Positions 57,290-64,000 of a DNA stretch of 64,000 bases are shown here, one piece after another. This DNA is from Plectrocnemia conspersa (Eukaryota > Arthropoda > Insecta > Trichoptera > Polycentropodidae). Within the stretch, counting starts at the first letter, position 1; each line of letters begins with the position of its first letter. Under the pieces are notes generated by a model. The model was not told the DNA's origin and searched no databases. It was given only the letters and a program-made list of their open reading frames with translations. The translations under genes and the position numbers were made by a program. The stretch spans positions 186,001-250,000 of the forward strand of contig VTFK01000174.1 in the NCBI GenBank assembly GCA_009617715.1. The letters run 5' to 3'.

Positions 57290-57795
57290 ACGCGGACGCC
57301 TTTTGAATTTAGCCAAAAAAACGCATGTCATTTAATGAAATATTATGAGTTTTGATGAAAAAGAAATATTAAAAAAAAAACGGACCACTAACTGACTAAC
57401 TTTAGTCTCCCCCACTTATAAAAAGCTTATATTCTAAACCAAAAATTCTCGGATAATTCCTCAAATAAAATCTAGCAAAAACAGTCTAGAATCTATCTCG
57501 AAAATATTTTTTAAAATATGTCATTTTAGCGAAATCATATCGGAATACATTTTCTCCGGTAAATATATATTTTTATGTTACAATGAATGTGTATTTTTCA
57601 ATTAAGTTATATTTGAATTTTCAGCAATAGTTATATGTTTCTACTAGTGAAAATATAATATACCTGATATGCGATTATAAAATTATATGCTGCTCTAAAA
57701 TGTCTATGAAACTCAATAGTTGCGAAACATACATTTGCTGTTCTAACCCAAACCTAACCTACATGAATTAACCAAACCCATATTATTTATTTAGC
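57290..57795 (+). mobile_element. family M element
   Basis: GCGGACGCCTTTTGAATTTA, ACGCATGTCATTTAATGAAA, TCATTTTAGCGAAATCATAT, GTTTCTACTAGTGAAAATAT and GTTGCGAAACATACATTTGC with TGTTCTAACCCAAACCTAAC, all in family order. It has no long G run at its start. It stops before the CTCATCTCTCAG block; the rest of the unit appears at 58240. Confidence 0.6.
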
Positions 57796-57861
57796 TAATA
57801 TAGCTAATTGTTTATACACTAAACACATAATATAAACATAAACAGAATATAAAAAAGACTC

Positions 57862-57960
57862 GAGATATATAGAGATTCACTTGACAGATGTTTGACATGG
57901 AGAACTCATATTTGGAACAAGAGGAAGCTACTAAGACTCCAGCTTTTAAGCTGTATTTGT
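57862..57960 (+). pseudogene. Jockey-like LINE scrap (thumb / post-RT region)
   Basis: The frame reads YRDSLDRCLTWRTHIWNKRK then LLRLQLLSCICLL. This corresponds to the LGxxLDxRLTWxxHIxxKRKxL..L block of Jockey-superfamily non-LTR elements. It interrupts the family M sequence between 57795 and 58240. Confidence 0.65.
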
Positions 57961-58235
57961 TAAAATATAATATGTTTTTTTATTCTATCTAGGAAACTTG
58001 CTACATTTTTATATTTGCGGACTATGAATATTATTATACAAATTCACACATTCTTAAATTATTCCCCTGGCAGTACCCGTTTTCTTATACCTAAATATTT
58101 CCTATATTAAATAAATGTACATCTTTATTTATTATTAAATACTTATTAAAATATATATTAATTTTCTACAATCATACTTTTACAACTAGTTAATTTATTT
58201 TTATAAAACTAATTATAGTCTTAGAACTTTAAGAA
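57961..58235. other. AT-rich spacer within a family M copy
   Basis: It separates the 5' (57290-57795) and 3' (58240-58560) parts of family M together with the LINE scrap. Probably inserted DNA. Confidence 0.3.
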
Positions 58236-58239
58236 TTCA

Positions 58240-58560
58240 AACTAAGCCAATTCAGATCTCAGGATAAAATACGCGGAAGAAGTACAGACAGACGTCGCAT
58301 CTCGCATATAGCTCTATAGTTTATTTGCACTTCAATATTACACTGTTTTAAAAATAGAATATCTATCCTCACCGATATTACTACGGACTTTTAATATAAG
58401 AAGACTGATCAAAGTATATTTAAACTGAATTTTGATCAATAGGAGGGCGCATATGCAATTATCACTTCTCAGAAGTCAAAAATTCACGGCAAAAGCAATA
58501 AAATTGTTACAGTGGGAACGCTCGGTATCGAACGTTACATTTTAAAAATTATGGAATACT
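58240..58560 (+). repeat. family M repeat, 3' portion
   Basis: GAAGAAGTACAGACAGACGT, CGCATCTCGCATATAGCTCT, ACCGATATTACTACGGACTT, TTTTGATCAATAGGAGGGCG, CACTTCTCAGAAGTCAAAAA and AAAAGCAATAAAATTG, ending CAGTGGGAACGCTCGG. Each block has a counterpart, inverted, at 63500-63760. Confidence 0.65.
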
Positions 58561-59150
58561 ATTTTAAAAAGTAAAATAAATAGTAATATTATTTTTGTGT
58601 AACACAGAATTAAGTGTGCATGTACTAGTATCTAATTTTTTATTTAAACTTTATTTTTCATTTTAAAAAATATAATAAAATATGATAATATTGAATCATT
58701 TACTATTTAATATTTGAATAGTTACAAATATAGAATATTTGTAAACTCAACAAACCAATACCACCCTGTTTGCCTACACATAACGGTACATATAGATACG
58801 CCACTCGTGGCGTACGACCAATCACAGAGCACGTGATGATCATGAAACGAAGTTTTTGTGCACTGACTTACACTATTTTTTTATTTTTAAAATTAATTTG
58901 ATTGATCTCGCTATTAAAAATTTATTTTAATATTTGGTAATTTACAATATTTTTAGCATCTTGTTTTCACGTATTGCAGTACCACGTCACTGTTTAGCTC
59001 AACTTTCATATTTATTTTTAATTTAAAAATTGAAAGTTGAAAATAACACAGTTGATTTAGAAATGCCAGTCAAAATGACATGTGCAAATGTCACGTTGCT
59101 ACTGTTAAATGTTTGAAAGGCAGAGTTGTATTATGCTTTATTGTGTAGAT
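58561..59150. other. AT-rich part of omb intron
   Basis: TACGCCAC-TC-GTGGCGTA (58797-58814) is a small perfect hairpin. Otherwise nothing. Confidence 0.35.
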
Positions 59151-59154
59151 TATG

Positions 59155-59240
59155 ATCAAAATAGCGTAATTTGTAAGGTCTTGAATCGGAACACAGAAAC
59201 TATGGGTTCGAACCATGGCTGCAGATTTTTAGTGTAATTA
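59155..59240 (+). repeat. tRNA-like SINE head (family S2)
   Basis: GCGTAATTTGTAAGGTCTTG (A-box region) and ACTATGGGTTCGAACCATGG (B box GGTTCGAACC). The outer bases do not form an acceptor stem. Pair of 29295-29385. Confidence 0.55.
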
Positions 59241-59399
59241 ATAAAAATGCGCTAGCTGCAAATGTAAGCATTATTTTTATTCAGCAAAATAAAAATAAAA
59301 TTTAAATTTTGTAAAAATATTATTTTAATAAGAAATTAGAATGAAAAATATCTTTAAGACACGATGCAATCGTTCTTCTATCTACTCCATCATAACTCA

Positions 59400-60060
59400 T
59401 GCGTTAAACATCGGAAGAGCGCTCATATGCAGACATAATCGGAAATGACTAGATCGTTCATTTTGACTGCAACAGGATGCGAACCGTCACTTTTCCGACC
59501 GTTTAAGAAAATCATAACTTTTCAGTCTCATTGGTCACCGGATTCAAAACCGCAAAGTAACAAGCGCCGCACAGAACGTTGGCGCTTGCGCTCTTGCGAA
59601 AATCCCAGATAAAATCTTCACGCCTTTCGAAGAAAAACTACCGAATTACAAAACGCAAGCTTTCGTCGGCAGATACGCTGTTTCGGATTCAGCTGCGGAT
59701 TTTCACACCCCAGATTCGAAAGCTGCTCGGAGCGCAACGTCGCAAGCGCCCGGTTGCCCTATGACGCTTACGCTTTTTTTCGGACGCGGTGGTGAATTTT
59801 CACACCCCGAAGTGTGGAAGAGGCGCTAATGCAGGCGGGAATTTTCCCGCCCTAAGGCCGACCCGCTCACGGAACTCCGCCCATCGCTATCTATCTCGAC
59901 ACCTCGACTTTGCCGCGGCGGCGAAAAGCGATTTATAATTGACGCCCGCGCGAGGTAATTTTTTTAATCATGCTAATGACCCGAAGGAAAACGGCGTCAC
60001 GCGAACCAATATTCACAATTTATAACGAATTAGCTTATTTACCTGTGTAGTACATTCACA
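59400..60060. promoter_or_regulatory. GC-rich intronic island with E2F-like palindrome and repeated TCACACCCC
   Basis: GGCGGGAA-TT-TTCCCGCC at 59834-59851 is a perfect palindrome whose TTTCCCGC half fits the E2F consensus TTTSSCGC. ATTTTCACACCCC occurs twice (about 59718 and 59795); TCACACC is close to the T-box core TCACACCT. A homeodomain-like TTTAATCATGCTAATGAC follows. Repeat-poor and CpG-rich. Regulatory role is inference. Confidence 0.35.
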
Positions 60061-60560
60061 CACGTGTGTTTCCATGTTTAAAAAATCAATAAATAAATCG
60101 AAGATTCATATGAAAGCTAATGCAATTATAAAAAAATGATTTGAAACTTAAAAAATAGATTTTAAAATCGTATATCAAGTGGCAGGATGTGATTATGCCA
60201 TAAAAACACCATGTTGATATTTCTGTGAAATGCAAATATGATAAAATATTAAGCACATTGCGATATATTTGTTCAGAAGGAGAAAACGGTAGTAAAATAA
60301 ATATGGGCTCTAAATTAAAATCAGCAAAGATCATGTTTGCAGTATTTTTAGGGAAACTCTGACGAAGGAAAGCTAACTTTTTTATCAGATTAGAATAGAT
60401 TAAGAACGCGCCTGTATCAATATAATTAATCAATGATATAAAAGCAAAAATAGCATTGTCCAGATCTAAGGTTTTTAGTAAAAATAAAATAGTAGTAGTT
60501 TATTTTAACTTTCCCTAAGAGTTTGTCGCCATTTTGAATTATAAAAAATATTAATTAATC
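60061..60560. other. AT-rich part of omb intron
   Basis: A 115-codon minus-strand frame (60086-60433) is low-complexity, rich in Phe/Ile/Leu/Tyr from AT-rich codons, without domain features. Not called. Confidence 0.3.
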
Positions 60561-61030
60561 TGCGCGGCGGTGTCCTCTGTCGAACTATTCGAGTAACTCG
60601 ATACGCCATTATCGCGAATATATGCGTAGTATTCGCTCTACGGGGAATGTCGTCGGGCCCGTCCAATGCCCGGCCGCCGGCACCTTTTGACAATCTATAA
60701 ACAATATGGCCATTGTTTATGTATTATATTGGAATAATAGAGAAAATATTCGAGCGAGCGAGAGAGCGAGAGTAAAAAAATCGCAAACTTTATAGTCCCA
60801 TATCCTTTCGGGACATATCAAAGGGGGCACGCACGCGGCGCAAATGTAAAACAACGGACGCAGACGGCATGCTCAAAAATTCGCCTGCAAGTGTTTGATA
60901 TTCGCGACGTGGGAAATTCGGCGTAAATCATACAAAAATATCCCATTCATATTCATATTTCGTATTTCATCTATTGACCGGAAGCTTATAATTAAACAGT
61001 CGGTCAATAAAGCTCAAGTCTCAGACTCGA
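60560..61030. promoter_or_regulatory. GC-richer intronic island
   Basis: It contains GAGCGAGCGAGAGAGCGAGA near 60752 (GAGA-factor-like repeats) and CpG-rich DNA at 60630-60680 and 60820-60900. A similar GCTCGCTCGCTCGCT occurs in the 37.4-38.1 kb island. Confidence 0.3.
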
Positions 61031-62865
61031 GTATTGTTTACTGAGACGCTTTATTAAGACTAATGTATATATGTCATGTCACAACTCAAATTGGTAAATA
61101 AATAAATTTCGATACCTCTAAAAGGATGTTGCCAAATGCCGTTAAAAAATTCAGGTCAAATATTGAAATTAAAATATTTCTTCTGAGGAAATGTCGCAAT
61201 GTGTTATTTAGTTGAAAACATCCGAGATGTTATCTGAAGCAAAAGCTTTAAATCGAAATAATACGGTAAATCCTGTACTTACACGGTTATTACAGAGTAA
61301 GGATTCCGTGAAGGTAATAATAATACGCGTTATTCGAATTTAGTTGAAATGTGATCTATTTTTACGTTTATTTTTAAGGATAATTCAAGCTTAACGATTA
61401 TGGAAGCTTATATGCATAAAAAAACATACGACTTAACATATATGATATCCCTGATAAGATTATCATTTGATGGAAAACATTTGAGCATATTAAATTAGCA
61501 CTTAAGTTTATTTGAGAAATTTTGAAAGATTTATTACGACAAAATATTAATGTAAAAATTGCAAAAAACAATATGACAAAATTTTAACATATTTTTGATT
61601 AATATACAGAATGAGCTGTCTATAAAAATATATTATTAATGTATTTAAAATAGTCTCAAACTTTCATTTCTGTAACGAATTTCATACTTATTAATTTTGC
61701 TTAAAAAAATTCCTTCGTCAAATTATTTTATATTAAAAATATTTTAATTGTATTTTTTATCATAATGTTTTATTGCGATTAACGAATTAGTGACCCATTT
61801 AAAAGTATCTATATGCATTATTATTTTTTCATTTACCTGAATTTAAAATATTATAATGTATTATATTTTGCATATAGGTTCAATATTAAGTATTTGTTAT
61901 AAAAATTTCTAAATAAACGGAATATTATATTAGTATCTATTGATTTATCTTATAATTTTATAATAAACTATTAGCATACAATTTATTTTTTATTTTTTAA
62001 ACATATGTGCACAATTTATAAAATATGCTTAAATTCATAATATATACAAATTTGTTTATTTTTAATTGAATGAATAGTTTTTAAAGATTTTCTCTTTAAA
62101 ATTTAGAAGAACTTACTTTTTTCAACTTAATTAGAGATTTTGTATTAAACTATAATTTTTTAAGCTTACATGCAAAAAATATGTAATTTTTTAAATGCTT
62201 AATTGTGGAATAGCATAATTCGCAAAAACATAAAAGCAATATACGAAAATTAAATAAAAAAGATATGCTTAAGATAAGTGTATTTTAAGCATATATTTTT
62301 TAAATAAAATAAAAATTCGAGTTACGGATTATTGCGCAATCGATAATTCCGCACAGCGAAAATTTTAAATACTGGTGATTTTTTTTAATTCCACTTTTAA
62401 TTCCAACTGCTTTTTATTTTTCTCTATTTTTATGTAGAAATTTGTGTAATTATTTACCAATAAAAATTACTAATATATTTGTAAAATATTTTTAAAACAA
62501 GATATTTTCAAATTAAAATCATTATATATACGGACATTATTTTTTATATATATTTACATATTTTATATATATATATATATATATACATATATGTGTAAAT
62601 TGATTATCTATGATCAGAATTTTAATTTCCACAATAATCACAAGTCTGAGACTTTACGGACTACGTTATTCCGATCTTATTTGTTGATTTAGATTCATTG
62701 TGGAGATAAATCTATACTTTTGTTTTAAGTACTGAGAGGATTGCTATAGTTTTTTGTTTTAAATTTAAATTAATTACGCTGTTAAATTGGGCTTTAGTAA
62801 AATCAAGTTTTTAAAATCATGATTGTAATATCTGCAGATTTTTTCATACCTAATAAATATGTACA
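61031..62865. other. AT-rich part of omb intron
   Basis: Very AT-rich, with a (TA)n run at about 62566-62592. No exon or repeat family recognised. Confidence 0.35.
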
Positions 62866-62869
62866 ACCT

Positions 62870-63085
62870 AGTTTGATTTTAATTAGTCATCACGATAATC
62901 ATCCGTGAGATTAGGAATATCTAGGAAATCCTAATCCGCAATTTAAATTAATTGATCTCACAATTTTGTTTTAAATAATAATTAATGTTCACATGGGATT
63001 TTCACTAGGTCTTTTTGGTCTTTAGGCAGCCGAGAGTGAACCCGGGCCTTAAGAAAACATTGATTCTGACCTCATGAAATAAACG
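62870..63085 (-). repeat. SINE S1, degraded copy
   Basis: On the minus strand CTTAAGGCCCGGGTTCACTC (B-box-like GGGTTCACTC), then TGAGATCAATTAATTTAAAT, GATTTCCTAGATATTCCTAA and TCTCACGGATGATTATCGTG with ATGACTAATTAAAATCAAAC. The 3' blocks match 18430-18490 and 41375-41430. Confidence 0.5.
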
Positions 63086-63239
63086 TAATATAATTTCTTG
63101 AATAAATAATAATATGACTTAGCACTTTCTATGTTTCAAATAAACATAAAAATTAGCCACCGTTGCGTCATGTTTTTTAAATCATATTTTATGCAAAATA
63201 TTTTAATTCAAATATTTATGTAATAATTAGTCGTGTTTT

Positions 63240-64000
63240 TTTCCTGCTCAGTGTTGCCATATGGTGAATTTTCAGCCCAGGTCAAAAGCAATAAAACCGT
63301 GCCATCGCGGTGAAAACGCTCGAATATCAAGTATTTATATTAAAAAAATTATAACAATATTACAAGTATGAATCGAATGAAGCATATATAAACCGAATTT
63401 TGCCCAATAGGAGAGCGCAAAAAACAATTATCACTTCTCAGAAGTCAAAAATCCACGTCAAAAGCAATAAAATCGTGGGAACGCCGTCGCGAGCGTTCCC
63501 ACCGCGACGGCGCCGACACGATTTTATTGCTTTTGACGTGAATTTTTGCCTTCTGAGAAGTGATAATTATTTTTGCGCTCTCCTATTGACCAAAATTTGG
63601 TTTGAATATACTTTGATCAGTCCTCTTATATTATAAGTCCATAGTAATATCGGTAAGGATAGCTCATATTTTTGAAATATAGTGTAATATCGAAACGAAG
63701 ACAAACTATAGAGCAATATATGAGATGCGATGTCTGTCTGCACTTATTCTCCCGCTTATTTTCCCCTGAGAGATGAGTTGGGTTAGTTTGTATTTTGGAC
63801 TAGATCTAATAAAAGTTCAAAAACTATAATTAGTTTTAGAATAATGTTAGATTTGGGTTTGAACAGCAAATAGACGATTCGTAACTGTAAAATTAGAGTA
63901 GCATATTGCCACCTATCAGCTAAATTATGTTTTCGCTAGTAGAAATATATATATCTGCTAGTGAAAATGTATTTCAACTTTACTAATTAAAATATAACTT
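63240..64000 (-). mobile_element. family M elements joined tail-to-tail, with a ~230-bp palindrome
   Basis: From the right edge leftwards (minus strand) it carries the CTAGCAGATATATATATTTC hairpin, ATTTGCTGTTCAAACCCAAA, CAACTCATCTCTCAGG, AGTGCAGACAGACATCGCAT and GGTCAATAGGAGAGCGC, ending at the CAAAAGCAATAAAATCGTG module. On the left, plus strand 63380-63500 carries the same 3' module in opposite orientation. The two meet at a GC-rich centre (GTGGGAACGC ... GCGTTCCCAC). A further partial 3' module lies at 63255-63320. The right end is cut by the window. Confidence 0.65.

Larger units (their letters stand above)
31059..64000 (-). other. omb: giant omb intron (incomplete, at least 32.9 kb)
   Basis: The exon at 30912-31058 begins at the third T-box block ([10 protein letters not shown]). 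The block that should precede it (ending in the family motif SFHKLKLTNN...DKHGF) and the rest of the N-terminal T-box are not visible on the minus strand up to the window end. The whole remainder is therefore intron, unless a small exon was missed. It contains repeats and GC-rich islands, annotated separately. Very large introns packed with enhancers are known for omb in Drosophila; that comparison is background knowledge, not shown here. Confidence 0.75.

Noticed and set aside
59155..59240. Possible tRNA gene (GGTTCGAACC)
   Set aside because: The flanks do not pair as an acceptor stem and the anticodon arm is not evident; it fits a SINE head better.
60086..60433. 115-codon minus-strand frame, hydrophobic
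   Set aside because: Composition reflects AT-rich codons (Phe, Ile, Leu, Tyr, Asn) and shows no membrane-protein organisation or homology.
1..64000. CRISPR arrays, operons, phage or bacterial mobile systems
   Set aside because: The DNA is clearly eukaryotic (spliced T-box gene, SINEs, hAT/Tigger/mariner relics); no regularly spaced repeat-spacer array was seen.

Overview
This is an AT-rich animal nuclear window with no operons or prokaryote-style gene packing. It carries spliced coding exons, long introns and many degenerate transposon relics. It most likely comes from an insect: the one protein gene recognised is the 3' part of the Tbx2/3-class T-box gene optomotor-blind/bifid (omb/bi), and the repeats (Tigger/pogo, hAT, mariner, non-LTR RT scraps, tRNA-headed SINEs) fit an insect genome. 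I cannot name the order with confidence.

Layout. 1-22 kb is the region downstream of omb: no convincing gene, mostly AT-rich DNA with SINEs, hAT-type elements, a mariner relic, an RT relic, two inverted copies of a ~415-bp repeat, and a few GC-richer islands. 22.66-31.06 kb (minus strand) holds the last four coding exons of omb. They join in consistent phases (49 codons; 77 nt; 215 nt; 754 nt) and encode the C-terminal half of the T-box DNA-binding domain, a linker and the conserved Tbx2/3-type C-terminus. The last exon carries an apparent 1-nt frameshift at a G run (23144-23147). From 31.06 kb to the end lies an intron of at least 33 kb; the exons for the N-terminal half of the T-box must lie beyond 64 kb. 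This intron alternates AT-rich repeat-laden DNA with GC/CpG-rich low-repeat islands of about 0.3-1.1 kb. Those islands are the best candidates for cis-regulatory elements of omb, a developmental gene known in flies for large, enhancer-rich introns.

Repeats. Several dispersed families recur. Family M is a modular element with poly-G at its 5' end and small TTTCACTAGTAG-type hairpins. Family H is a ~45-bp hairpin (GACCATCGTGAC...GTCACGATGGTC). Family K shares an AATGCGTTACAAC core. There are two tRNA-headed SINE families (S1, S2), and further pairs called N and P below. hAT elements at 12015-13456 and 24579-24848 have recognisable ends and near-perfect 8-bp target duplications. A Tigger/pogo element at 51986-52637 has TIRs, a TA duplication and remnants of the HTH, DDE and C-terminal parts of its transposase. 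The most striking structures are a ~230-bp palindrome near 63.5 kb and three short near-perfect palindromes.

I found no coherent new multi-gene system here. The points worth a second look are the frameshift, the intronic islands, and the palindromic and hairpin repeat families. All calls are by reading the sequence; GC statements are visual, and family names rest on motif recognition without database searches.
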